In this document: piece after piece, positions 9,299 through 17,962 of the stretch | Layout: each line of letters begins with the position of its first letter | Numbering within the stretch: position 1 is the first letter of the stretch | From: Pseudoclavibacter sp. 13-3 | Lineage (GTDB): Bacteria; Actinomycetota; Actinomycetes; Actinomycetales; Microbacteriaceae | DNA: 64,000 bases | NCBI RefSeq assembly: GCF_021168475.1 | Contig: NZ_JAJOZT010000001.1 | Span: 248,001-312,000 of the forward strand | Reading direction: 5' to 3' | Notes under the pieces: model-generated | The model's database searches: none | What the model was told of the DNA's origin: nothing | The model's input: the letters and a program-made list of their open reading frames with translations, nothing else | Translations under genes and position numbers: made by a program

Positions 9299-11578
9299 AT
9301 GTCAGCATCCAGTCCAGCATCAGCGACCGCCGAGGCGCCGGTAGACTTCGCCTTCGATGTGCGCACCGTGAGCGCTCCGAGCGACGCCGGCAACGATGCC
9401 GCGGGCAGCGGCCACTCGTTTCGCATCGGCATGATCACGATGCGGCCGACTGCGAAGCTGCTCGTCTGGTCAGCCGAGGCGATCACCGCGTTCGAGCGCT
9501 ACCTGCACACGCTCCCGGGTCACATTCGCGACGCCGACCTCGACGCTCTGGTCTTCACCGCTGCGGGCAGCGTGTTCGGCGCCGGTGCCGATCTCAGCGA
9601 GTTTCAGCGGGTCGCGACCCCGGCCGAGGCGACGGAGTCGGCCGCACGTGCCTTTCGCGCCTTCGCCGGCCTGCTCGCTCTGCCGGTGCCGACGTTCAGC
9701 CTGCTGAACGGCGCTGCCCTCGGTGGGGGTCTCGAGGTCGCGCTGCACACCGACTTTCGCCTGGCGGCCGCCGGGGTCACCGGCATCGGCCTGCCCGAGC
9801 TCAGTCTGGGGCTCGTGCCCGGCTGGGGCGGCCTGACCTGGCTGACCGCTCTGGTCGGCCCAGACGTCGCGGCCCGCATCGCCGTCGTCGACTCACTGGC
9901 CGGCAGGAGTCTCTCAGCCGCCCGGGCTCGCGATCTCGGAGTGATCGACGCCGTCGTGCCGGCTGATCGGCTGACGGATGCATCGCTCGATTTTGCGGCG
10001 GGCGTGCTGGCCGGCAGCGTCGCGGTGCCCCGTCGACCGGCCGAAGGGGCAGGCCTCTGGAAGGCGGATGACGTGCGTGCCCGGGTGCGGCGACGCATTC
10101 CCACCGATCTGCCTGCGGTGGATGCTGCCGTCGAGCTGATCGGGCGTGCCACTTCGCCGCTGCCGGGCTGTACTGCCGCGGCGGGAGTGCCCACGGCATC
10201 CGCGGGTCTCGCGACGGCGCGCGAACGCATCGCGACCTACGCCCGCTCCGAAGCCCCGACCGAGCCGCTCGCCGAGGCGACCGTCGAGGCCTTCGGCCGC
10301 CTGCTGCTGACAGACGAGGCACGGGCGAGCATCTATGCCTTCTTCACGCTGCAGCGGGTTCGGCGCGCGGCGCGCCCCGGCGGCGCCCAGCTCGACATCA
10401 GACAGGTCGGCGTCGTCGGCGGCGGGCTCATGGCCACCCAGCTCGCCGTGGTGTTCGCCACTCGTCTGCGGGTGCCCGTCGTGGTCGTCGAAGTCGATCA
10501 GGATCGCGCCGATCTGGCGTCGTCGCGCATCGACATGCTGCTGGAGCAGGCACGCGATCGAGGCACTCTCGACGAGGCCTCCCATGCCCGAGTGCGGGCC
10601 CTGGTCACGACGGCGGCTGACCGGGAGAGGCTCGTCGGCAGCGACGTCGTCATCGAGGCGGTCTTCGAAGATCTCGCGGTCAAGCAGCAGGTGTGGCGTG
10701 AGGTCGAGGCGCTGGTCTCACCACAGACCCTGCTGCTGACGAACACGTCCTCGCTGCTCGTCGGCGACCAGGCGGGCGTGCTGGAGCACCCAGAGCGCCT
10801 GATCGGCTTTCACTTCTTCAACCCGGTCGCGGTGCTGCCGCTGGTCGAGCTGATCCTGCCGAAGGGCGCCACGGCCCACGACGAGGCCGCCGCACACCGT
10901 GTCGCCGACACTGCGCTGAGCCTCGCGGCCCGACTCGGCAAGACGGCCGTTCACGTCGCGGATCATCCGGGCTTTCTCGTCAACCGGCTGCTCTCACGGC
11001 TGATCGGCGACGCGCTGCACCTCATCGATTCCGGGTGGGACGTCGCAACAGTCGACGGCGCACTGGTCGGCGACGGCCTGCCGATGACCCCGCTGACGCT
11101 GCTCGACTACATCGGGCACGGCGTGCAGCTGCACATCTTCGAGACGCTGCACGCCGCCTGGCCGGCGCGGTTCCCGGTGAGCGCGAGTCTGCAGCAGATG
11201 GTCGAGGTCGGCGGGCGCAGCCGTCTGCGCTACCTCACCGCTGCGGGCGAGCTCACGCCAGAGGCCGCCGAGGCCATCGCGACGGCACGAGCCCGAAGCG
11301 CCCAGTCGGCCGAGACGCCTCGAGCCGCCAGGCACGGCGATGCAGCCGAGGCCCGGGGCCTGCTGCTCGACGGCCTGGCTCAAGAGGTCAACCTCGTGCT
11401 GGCCGACGGAACGGCCGAGAGCCCTCAGGCCGTCGACGCCGCACTCATGCTCGGGGCGAACTATCCTCGGCACACCGGCGGTCTCATCCCGCTGCTCGAC
11501 CGCTCGGGTGCGAGCCGTCGGGTGACCGGCGGCGACCTGCTGCCGCGCGGCACCGCGAACGTGCCCGAGCAGCGCTGA
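9299..11578 (+). CDS. Enoyl-CoA hydratase/3-hydroxyacyl-CoA dehydrogenase fusion
   Basis: This 759-residue protein is a FadB-type bifunctional enzyme that hydrates enoyl-CoA and oxidises the 3-hydroxyacyl-CoA product with NAD+. The crotonase half shows GAGADLSEFQ, then GAALGGGLEVAL and LPELSLGLVPGWGG, keeping both catalytic glutamates (near residues 146 and 166). The dehydrogenase half starts with the NAD loop GVVGGGLMATQ at about 370, has HFFNPV with the catalytic His near 504, and ends with two 3HCDH C-terminal domains. I chose ATG 9299 (MSASSPAS) because GAGAGGAA precedes it; in-frame ATGs upstream lack a ribosome site. The acyl-CoA dehydrogenase follows after 76 bases. Confidence 0.93.
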   Translation: MSASSPASATAEAPVDFAFDVRTVSAPSDAGNDAAGSGHSFRIGMITMRPTAKLLVWSAEAITAFERYLHTLPGHIRDADLDALVFTAAGSVFGAGADLSEFQRVATPAEATESAARAFRAFAGLLALPVPTFSLLNGAALGGGLEVALHTDFRLAAAGVTGIGLPELSLGLVPGWGGLTWLTALVGPDVAARIAVVDSLAGRSLSAARARDLGVIDAVVPADRLTDASLDFAAGVLAGSVAVPRRPAEGAGLWKADDVRARVRRRIPTDLPAVDAAVELIGRATSPLPGCTAAAGVPTASAGLATARERIATYARSEAPTEPLAEATVEAFGRLLLTDEARASIYAFFTLQRVRRAARPGGAQLDIRQVGVVGGGLMATQLAVVFATRLRVPVVVVEVDQDRADLASSRIDMLLEQARDRGTLDEASHARVRALVTTAADRERLVGSDVVIEAVFEDLAVKQQVWREVEALVSPQTLLLTNTSSLLVGDQAGVLEHPERLIGFHFFNPVAVLPLVELILPKGATAHDEAAAHRVADTALSLAARLGKTAVHVADHPGFLVNRLLSRLIGDALHLIDSGWDVATVDGALVGDGLPMTPLTLLDYIGHGVQLHIFETLHAAWPARFPVSASLQQMVEVGGRSRLRYLTAAGELTPEAAEAIATARARSAQSAETPRAARHGDAAEARGLLLDGLAQEVNLVLADGTAESPQAVDAALMLGANYPRHTGGLIPLLDRSGASRRVTGGDLLPRGTANVPEQR

Positions 11579-11654
11579 CGCCCTCCGCCTCATCTCATCG
11601 ATTCACGCTTCGGCACGCGAACGACCCCGTGCCGGGCTCTCTGAAAGGACCACC

Positions 11655-12911
11655 ATGACCACTGCCGACGCTCAGACACAGACCGAGACCGAGACCGAGA
11701 CCAGCCGCGCTCCCCTGCCGCCGCTGCCGGAATACGACGTGCTGCAGGCCCTCGACACCGACTATTACGGGGTGTTCGCCGACATCCCGGCCGCTGATCG
11801 GGTCTTTCTCGATCGCGCGCGACAGTTCACCGCCGAGGCGCTGCCCCTGATCGACGACGCGTGGGACAAAGGCGAGTATCGTCTCGAGTTCGCTCGGCGC
11901 CTGGGCGAGCTCGACCTGCTGACCGATGGTGTCGAGGGCCCCGGTCTCACCCCGATGTCTGCGCTCGCCGCCGGCCTGGTCGCCGCCGAGGTGCACCGCT
12001 GCGACGGTTCGCTGGGCACGATCATCGCAGTGCAGGGCGCGCTGGCGCTGCGCACGATCGCCATGTTCGGCGGTGACGAGCAGAAGGCCGAGTGGCTGGT
12101 TCCACTCGCCCGCGGCAAGAGGCTCGGCGCCTTCGCCCTCACCGAGCCCGATCACGGCAGCGACTCCGTGGCACTGGCCACATCGGCTCGCCGGGACGGC
12201 GACGACTGGATCATCACGGGTCGCAAGAAGTGGATCGGCAACGGTTCGGTCGGCGACGTCACGGTGACCTGGGCGCGCGACGAAGAGGGCGACGTGCGCG
12301 CCTTCCTCGTTCCCCAAGACGCACCCGGCTATCACGGTGAGACGATCCGTCGCAAAGGGTCGCTGCGTGCCATCCATCAGGCCGAGATCACCTATGACAA
12401 CGTGCGGGTGCCCGCCGACGCTGCGCTGCCCGGCGCGCGCTCGTTCGCAGACACCAACCGTGTGCTCGCGGCGACCCGTCTCGGCATCGCCTGGTCGGCG
12501 CTCGGCCATGCTCAGGCGATCTTCGAGTCTGCGCTGCAGTACGCACGGCAGCGCGAGCAGTTCGGGCGCACCCTCGGCGACTTCCAGATGGTGCAGGAGC
12601 GACTCGTGCAGATGCTCTCAGAGCTCACCACGATCCAGCTGCACCTGCGCACGCTGACCGATCGCGAGACCGCCGGCACCATGCGCCCGCAGCAGGCGTC
12701 ACTCGCCAAGTACGTGGCCACCCGCGGTGCCCGGCGCATCGCACAGATCGGTCGCGACATGCTCGGCGGCAACGGCATTCTGCTCGACTACGGCGTGATG
12801 CGGCACTTCACCGACATCGAGGCGCTGCACACCTACGAGGGCACAGAGAGCGTGCAGGCTCTGCTGGTCGGCCGCGATCTGACCAGACACAGCGCGTTCA
12901 GCGGCCGCTGA
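11655..12911 (+). CDS. Acyl-CoA dehydrogenase
   Basis: This 418-residue FAD enzyme introduces the 2,3 double bond into acyl-CoA. Family signatures are visible: FALTEPDHGSDSVALAT (FAD/substrate loop), GRKKWIGNGSVGDVTVTWAR, the helical C-terminal domain with ARQREQFGRTLGDFQMVQERL, and GGNGILLDYGVMRHF. The catalytic base is probably the Glu of HTYEGTESVQ near residue 395, the position used by short-chain and glutaryl-CoA-type enzymes. The N terminus carries a run of TQTETETETS before the domain. GAAAGGACCACC precedes the ATG. It lies between the hydratase/dehydrogenase and thiolase genes. Confidence 0.93.
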   Translation: MTTADAQTQTETETETSRAPLPPLPEYDVLQALDTDYYGVFADIPAADRVFLDRARQFTAEALPLIDDAWDKGEYRLEFARRLGELDLLTDGVEGPGLTPMSALAAGLVAAEVHRCDGSLGTIIAVQGALALRTIAMFGGDEQKAEWLVPLARGKRLGAFALTEPDHGSDSVALATSARRDGDDWIITGRKKWIGNGSVGDVTVTWARDEEGDVRAFLVPQDAPGYHGETIRRKGSLRAIHQAEITYDNVRVPADAALPGARSFADTNRVLAATRLGIAWSALGHAQAIFESALQYARQREQFGRTLGDFQMVQERLVQMLSELTTIQLHLRTLTDRETAGTMRPQQASLAKYVATRGARRIAQIGRDMLGGNGILLDYGVMRHFTDIEALHTYEGTESVQALLVGRDLTRHSAFSGR

Positions 12912-12925
12912 ACCGAACGGCGACC

Positions 12926-12951
12926 GGCCATCGGCCATCGACCATCGACCA
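12926..12951. repeat. 7-bp tandem repeat in spacer
   Basis: GGCCATC occurs twice and is followed by GACCATC and a partial GACCA in the 62-base spacer between the acyl-CoA dehydrogenase and thiolase genes. It is non-coding and ends shortly before the thiolase ribosome site. Confidence 0.55.
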
Positions 12952-12973
12952 GAACAGACCTGACAGGAGCACC

Positions 12974-14215
12974 ATGACCACAGCATCCGCACCTCAGACG
13001 TCACCCGACGACGTCGTCATCGTCAGCGGCGCACGCACCCCGCAGGGCCGCATGGGCGGGCAGCTCGCGACGCTCAGCGCCGTCGACCTCGGCGCGGCGG
13101 CCCTGCGCGGAGCAATCGAGCGTGCGGGCATCGAGCCCGATGCGATCGGCCACGTGGTGATGGGGCACGTCGTGCAGGCCGGCTGCGGGCAGAATCCGGC
13201 TCGGCAGACGGCCGTGGCCGCGGGAGTGCCGCTGACGACCCCGGCCACGACGGTCAATCGGGTCTGTCTGTCAGGCAGCAGCGCCATCATCGAGGCGGTG
13301 CGCCTGCTGCGCACGGGTGAGGCCGACCTGGTCGCCGCCGGCGGGCAGGAGTCGATGACGAACGCTCCGCATCTGCTGCCCGGCGCTCGTGCCGGCTACC
13401 GCTTCGGCGACGCCTCGGTCATCGACTCACTCGGTGCCGACGGCCTGACCGACGCCTTCGCCGGCGAGGCGATGGGCGTGCTCACCGAGCGCGACGCCGC
13501 GGCAGCCGGCATCGATCGCTCGGTTCAGGATGCCCTGGCCGCGCGATCGCATCGACGTGCGGACGACGCGCAGCACCGCGGACTGCTCACCGCGGAGATC
13601 ATACCGGTGCAGGTGCGCACCCGACGCGGCGAGATCGAGGTCGCCACCGACGAAGGCGTACGACCCGAGAGCACGACCGAGACGCTCGGCGGGCTGCGAT
13701 CGGCGTTCGCAGCCGAAGGCGCCATCACGGCCGGGAACTCGTCGCCGATCTCAGACGGTGCGGCGGTGCTGCTCGTGAGCACGCGGGCCCACGCCACTCG
13801 GTCGGGTCTGCCTGTGCTGGCGCGCATCGCCGGCTTCGCCCAGGTCGCCGGGCCCGACACCGGGCTGCTCGACAAGCCGGCTCAGGCCATTCGGCTGGCC
13901 TGCCGACGAGCTGGCGTCGACGTCGCCCGGCTGGAGGTGCTCGAAGTCAACGAGGCCTTCGCCGCGGTCGCCGTGCAGACCGCACGGCTGCTCGATCTGC
14001 CTGACGAACGCTGCAACGCGCTGGGCGGTGCAGTCGCTCTGGGGCACCCCATCGGCGCCTCGGGCGCACGAATCGCGTTGAGCGCCGCCATGCAGCTGAG
14101 ACGACTCGGCGAGACGGCGATCGGCGCGGATGCCGACGGCGAGACGCGTTGGGCAGCGATCGGCATCTGCGGTGGCGGCGGTCAGGGCGATGCCATCGTG
14201 CTCGCGTCGCAGTGA
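12974..14215 (+). CDS. Acetyl-CoA C-acyltransferase (thiolase)
   Basis: This 413-residue thiolase cleaves 3-ketoacyl-CoA with CoA, or condenses two acetyl-CoA. The nucleophilic Cys is at residue 98 in NRVCLSGSSA. NEAFAAV, the His of GHPIGASGARI, and the second Cys in GICGGGGQGD near the C terminus complete the active site. The start is supported by CAGGAG. With the two upstream genes it closes a full beta-oxidation spiral; no acyl-CoA synthetase is present in the operon, so substrates must be activated elsewhere. Chain-length preference cannot be read from sequence. Confidence 0.94.
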   Translation: MTTASAPQTSPDDVVIVSGARTPQGRMGGQLATLSAVDLGAAALRGAIERAGIEPDAIGHVVMGHVVQAGCGQNPARQTAVAAGVPLTTPATTVNRVCLSGSSAIIEAVRLLRTGEADLVAAGGQESMTNAPHLLPGARAGYRFGDASVIDSLGADGLTDAFAGEAMGVLTERDAAAAGIDRSVQDALAARSHRRADDAQHRGLLTAEIIPVQVRTRRGEIEVATDEGVRPESTTETLGGLRSAFAAEGAITAGNSSPISDGAAVLLVSTRAHATRSGLPVLARIAGFAQVAGPDTGLLDKPAQAIRLACRRAGVDVARLEVLEVNEAFAAVAVQTARLLDLPDERCNALGGAVALGHPIGASGARIALSAAMQLRRLGETAIGADADGETRWAAIGICGGGGQGDAIVLASQ

Positions 14216-14225
14216 TTCCAGCAGG

Positions 14226-16166
14226 CTACCTGCCTCCGCCGCCGCCCCCGCCACCGCCGCCACCTGCGAAGCCACCGCCACCGGCACCACCCGAGAAGCT
14301 GCCTCCCGACGAGGGCGGCTGCACCGAGGTGGTCGTGGCGGTGTTGAATGCGGCGAGCCTCGCGGCGAGGACTCCCGCAGTGAACGGAGTCGTCGAGTCG
14401 TACCACCCCGGTTGGCTGCCGGTGCGCTCGTAGTCGATCTGCAGCTGCCTCGCCCAAGTGCCCTCGATGCCCCAGAGCACCGCCCACGGCAGCAGCCTCT
14501 CGTTCAGACGCACGCCGGTAGAGCCGTCAGACAGGTCGACGCGTTCGGCGCCGTGCACGCTCTGCAGCACGGCGAAGCGATCTCGCTCGGCCAGCTCCAT
14601 ATACATCTTCAGGCCTTTGACCGCGTCTCGCGCCTCGGCGCCCGCTTCGGTCAGCGTCTTCGGGCGCGGCAGAGCCACGAACAGCAGCAGCAGCGAGCCC
14701 ACAGTGGCCGCCCCGGCAGCGATGAGCCACCAGGTGATGCGTTCGGCCTGCACCAGAGCCCAGAGCCCGTAGGCCGCTGAGACGGCCATCATGCCCCACC
14801 CGGCCACCCGGAGGGCAAGCGGCAGCGCGGTGGCCGGCACGGCGCGCAAGCCCCCGGCGAGGAGTCTCTGCTGGGCGTCGCTGATCACGGACTGCGCACG
14901 CTCGGCACGATGCTGGTCGGGCTTCGTCTCAATGGGCACGCGCTCGCCCGGCTGCAGCTGACGAGGACCGGTCAGCACAGCGAGCACCTCGGCGTCATGA
15001 GCCTGCAGGCGCGTGGGGTCGACCATCTCGATCGCGAAGCTCGCCCTCTTGGAGCCGAACACGCCGACATGTTCGATGTCGACCATGCGGACGACGCCAC
15101 GCACCGCCATATCGATGACCGAGGCCGGCATCCAGCTGTTCATGCGGTTCACCAGGTCGGCGCCTGCCACGAGCGGAAGCCCTTTGGGCGGGGCGTACTC
15201 CGGGATGATCACACCACGACCCGGGGCGTCTCGCCATCGACGGCTTCGCACGACGACCAGGGCGACGGCGAGCGCGAGGGCAGCCGCGCTCAGCCCCAGC
15301 GGCAGCCACGTCGCCCACCAGGCCCGTGAGGGAGGTTCGGGAATCACAAAGGTCTGCGGGGCGAAGCCGACCGCGACGGTCATGGTCTGTGCGGGGGCGA
15401 GCCCGCCATCGCTTTGTGCGGTGAACCGGGCAGAAGTGTCGGAGTCGTCGGCGCGCACGATGTGGCACTGCGCGGTCGAACCGTGTGCGCCCTGATAGCA
15501 GGCGGACTGGCCGTTCAGTGCGGGAACGAGCGACGAATCGACCGTGACCGTCGCAGACACGACGGCGAAGGGCTGCTGCCAGCTCTCGCCGTTGACGTCC
15601 CAGTAGAACTCGTCGGTGCCGGTGTCGGTGAAATGACGCACGGTGTTCTGCATGGTGTAGCTCAGCACGTAGGTCTGTCTGCCGTGCACGAAGTCATCGG
15701 TGCCGAGCGAGACCTCGAGCTGGCCGCCGGAGCGTTTGGTGTCGTAGACCACCGCACGGCCGGCCTCGTCTGTCACCGCCGTGATCGTCGGGTCGAGCGA
15801 CACTCCGTCGTAGTCGAGCGGGATCTTGCGCACGAGACCACGGTTCTGGTCGAAGGACGGGAAATCGGCGATCAGCGTCTCGGTGACATCGAGTCGGGCC
15901 CTTCCCCCGGCGTCACGGCTCAGATGGTAGTCGACCGACATCGATTCGAAGCTGAAGTCGTCGACAGATGCCGCGGCCGGTCTCGCCGATGTCACCATCA
16001 CCGCCAACGCGAGCAGTGCGGTCGCCAGGAGCACAGCCGCGAGCCGCACCGGGGCGGACCGCGGCAGGCGCAGCGCCTGGGTCGCGGTCACCGATCTGTG
16101 CGCGGGCACCGTGGCTGGTGTCGGTGCGGAGTTTGGGGACGTTCGCATCGGCCTCATGCCGCCCAT
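14226..16166 (-). CDS. DUF2207 family predicted membrane protein
   Basis: This roughly 646-residue protein matches the DUF2207 group of surface-exposed membrane proteins of unknown function. After a basic N-terminal stretch comes a signal-like segment (VRLAAVLLATALLALAVMVTSARPAAA), then an extracellular beta-rich domain starting VDDFSFESMSVDYHLSRDAGGRA, a transmembrane helix (TWLPLGLSAAALALAVALVVV), a cytosolic region, two closely spaced helices, and a very Gly-rich C-terminal tail. The start is uncertain: ATGs at 16166, 16157 and 16148 are all possible and none has a strong ribosome site. It lies 61 bases after lysE at the end of a long minus-strand operon and nearly abuts the convergent thiolase gene. 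Confidence 0.8.
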   Translation of the reverse strand: MGGMRPMRTSPNSAPTPATVPAHRSVTATQALRLPRSAPVRLAAVLLATALLALAVMVTSARPAAASVDDFSFESMSVDYHLSRDAGGRARLDVTETLIADFPSFDQNRGLVRKIPLDYDGVSLDPTITAVTDEAGRAVVYDTKRSGGQLEVSLGTDDFVHGRQTYVLSYTMQNTVRHFTDTGTDEFYWDVNGESWQQPFAVVSATVTVDSSLVPALNGQSACYQGAHGSTAQCHIVRADDSDTSARFTAQSDGGLAPAQTMTVAVGFAPQTFVIPEPPSRAWWATWLPLGLSAAALALAVALVVVRSRRWRDAPGRGVIIPEYAPPKGLPLVAGADLVNRMNSWMPASVIDMAVRGVVRMVDIEHVGVFGSKRASFAIEMVDPTRLQAHDAEVLAVLTGPRQLQPGERVPIETKPDQHRAERAQSVISDAQQRLLAGGLRAVPATALPLALRVAGWGMMAVSAAYGLWALVQAERITWWLIAAGAATVGSLLLLFVALPRPKTLTEAGAEARDAVKGLKMYMELAERDRFAVLQSVHGAERVDLSDGSTGVRLNERLLPWAVLWGIEGTWARQLQIDYERTGSQPGWYDSTTPFTAGVLAARLAAFNTATTTSVQPPSSGGSFSGGAGGGGFAGGGGGGGGGGGR

Positions 16167-16227
16167 GGTACTTCGTCGCGCCGACATCGCCCGGTCATGC
16201 GCGCCATGCCCCTCGCCGAGACGGGCT

Positions 16228-16914
16228 TCAGTGCAGGAAGACCAGCAGCACGCCGACCGCAAGATAGAGCGCCCCGAACACCGCGTTCATCACGCGCTGG
16301 CCGTGTGCGTTGCGCGCGAACCGGCCGACCGCCCGCGCGGCGGGAGCGAAGAAGCCCCACATCACACCGACGTCGACGACGATCATCGTGACGATCACTG
16401 TCGCATACTGCAGCACGACCGGCTTCGACGCGTCGATGAACTGCGGCATGAACGCCAGAAAGAAGATGATCGCCTTGGGATTGCTGAGGTTCACCCAGGT
16501 TCCGCGCATCACCATCGCGCCAGGCCGCAGGTAGCGGCTGACGCCGGCAGCATCCGCCGAATCGGCGACGTCGGGGCCGACCGCCGAGCCGCCATCAGAG
16601 ACGCCGTCTTCGGCGACCCGGCCGACCGCTCGGGCGAGCAGCAGCTGTCGCACCCCGAGGTATCCGAGATAGGCGGCGCCCGCATAGCGGATCACCGTGG
16701 TGACGCCCGGCGCGTGTGCGATCAGAGCGCCCAGTCCGCTGGCCACGATGATCAGCAGCACGAGCAGCCCGACCTGCTGACCGAGGATGCCCCAGATCGA
16801 ACGCCGCCAGCCCACGTTGAGCGCATTCGTCATCGTCGAGATCGCTCCGGCGCCCGGGGTGAGGCTCACCATGATCGACGCAGCCAGGAGTGCTCCCCAG
16901 ACCGCCAGACTCAC
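16228..16914 (-). CDS. LysE family amino-acid exporter
   Basis: This 228-residue protein is a LysE/RhtB-type exporter of amino acids or similar small molecules. It has about six hydrophobic segments, the conserved N-terminal SLTPGAGAISTMTNAL motif, and NLSNPKAIIFFLAFMPQF in the middle. I chose a GTG start at 16914 because it overlaps the corA stop codon as GTGA, a classic coupled junction, and because the protein then starts at the family position MSLAVWGALL. The frame is open further upstream, but that extension is Arg-rich and antisense to corA codons, so it is not real. The substrate is unknown. Confidence 0.87.
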   Translation of the reverse strand: MSLAVWGALLAASIMVSLTPGAGAISTMTNALNVGWRRSIWGILGQQVGLLVLLIIVASGLGALIAHAPGVTTVIRYAGAAYLGYLGVRQLLLARAVGRVAEDGVSDGGSAVGPDVADSADAAGVSRYLRPGAMVMRGTWVNLSNPKAIIFFLAFMPQFIDASKPVVLQYATVIVTMIVVDVGVMWGFFAPAARAVGRFARNAHGQRVMNAVFGALYLAVGVLLVFLH

Positions 16915-17936
16915 AGCCAGTCCAGGCGCTTGAACCAGGCGTAGAGCCCCACCGAGGTCAGCGTGATCAGCGTCACGGCGATCACCGCGCCGACGCCGGT
17001 CTGAAAGTAGGGAAAGTTCACGTTCATGCCGAAGAAGCCGGTGATCAGCGTGGGCACGGCGATGATGGCCGCCCACGACGTCAGCTTCTTCATGACCAGG
17101 TTCATCCGGTTGCTCTGGCTCGAGAGGTTCGTGTCGATGATCGTGCTGGCCAGGTCTCGCAACGAGTCGGTCCAGTCGCTGACGCGCAGCACATGGTCGT
17201 ACACATCGAGAAAATATGGCCGCAGCGCTTCGGGCAGCGGCGGCGTCGCCCGGTTGATCACGCTGCTGAGGATCTCTCGGGTCGGCAGCGCCAGCCGACG
17301 CAGAGTGACCAGTCGCTTGTGCAGGTGGTAGGCCGTGCGCTGGATGTCGCGGGAGTTCGGCGCGTCGCTGAAAAGCTCGTCTTCGAGAGCGTCGATGCCC
17401 TCGTCGAGCTGCTGCACGGTGTCGAAGTGGGAGTCGACGATCTGGTCGACGATCGCCCACAGCACGGTGATGCCGCCGATCGCGAGCAGCGTCGGATGCG
17501 CCTCCCACGCCAGGCGCGCCCCGCCGAGATCGAAGCCGTCGCCGTGTCGCACGGTCACCACGACGTTTCTGGTCAGAAAGATGTCGATCTGGTGCCGTTC
17601 AAGCTCTGCCTCGATGTCTGCCGGGGCGGCCATGGCATAGAGCGTCAGGAACAGATGCGTCTCATAGCGCACGAGCTTGGCGCGTTCGTGGCTCTCTTCG
17701 ACGTCTTCGATGGCGAGCGGGTGCAGGTGCAGGGTCTGGGCGATCTGCACGAGCGCCTGGTGATCGGCCGTCGGCAGGTCGACCCAGGTGGTGCGCTCGG
17801 CGTCGTGCTGCAGCTGCTCGATCTCGGCCAGCGACGTGGTCTCACGTTCGAGTCGCCCACCACGGTAGACGCGAATCGCCGGAGTGCAGACGGTCGGACG
17901 CTCACCGGTCGTCTCAGTGTCGGTCTCAGCGCGCAT
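16911..17936 (-). CDS. corA: CorA family magnesium/metal ion channel
   Basis: This 341-residue protein belongs to the CorA family of Mg2+ (or other divalent metal) channels. The large N-terminal cytosolic alpha/beta domain and long stalk helix precede two C-terminal membrane helices. The selectivity motif GMN is present in TGFFGMNVNFPYF between helices, and the basic end FKRLDWL fits the family. The gene begins 26 bases after the sugar-porter gene and its stop overlaps the lysE start by 4 bases, so all three are probably cotranscribed. Confidence 0.93.
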   Translation of the reverse strand: MRAETDTETTGERPTVCTPAIRVYRGGRLERETTSLAEIEQLQHDAERTTWVDLPTADHQALVQIAQTLHLHPLAIEDVEESHERAKLVRYETHLFLTLYAMAAPADIEAELERHQIDIFLTRNVVVTVRHGDGFDLGGARLAWEAHPTLLAIGGITVLWAIVDQIVDSHFDTVQQLDEGIDALEDELFSDAPNSRDIQRTAYHLHKRLVTLRRLALPTREILSSVINRATPPLPEALRPYFLDVYDHVLRVSDWTDSLRDLASTIIDTNLSSQSNRMNLVMKKLTSWAAIIAVPTLITGFFGMNVNFPYFQTGVGAVIAVTLITLTSVGLYAWFKRLDWL

Positions 17937-17962
17937 GGTTCGAGTCTACGCAGTCGATCGCG

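Noticed and set aside
14221-14233. GCAGG-CTA-CCTGC as a bidirectional terminator
   Set aside because: The 5-bp stem is too short and overlaps the end of the DUF2207 gene. There is no T run on either side.
16915-17508. Possible 198-residue N-terminal extension of LysE
   Set aside because: The extension lies within corA in another frame and is Arg/Ala low-complexity. The GTGA junction and family alignment favour the short form.
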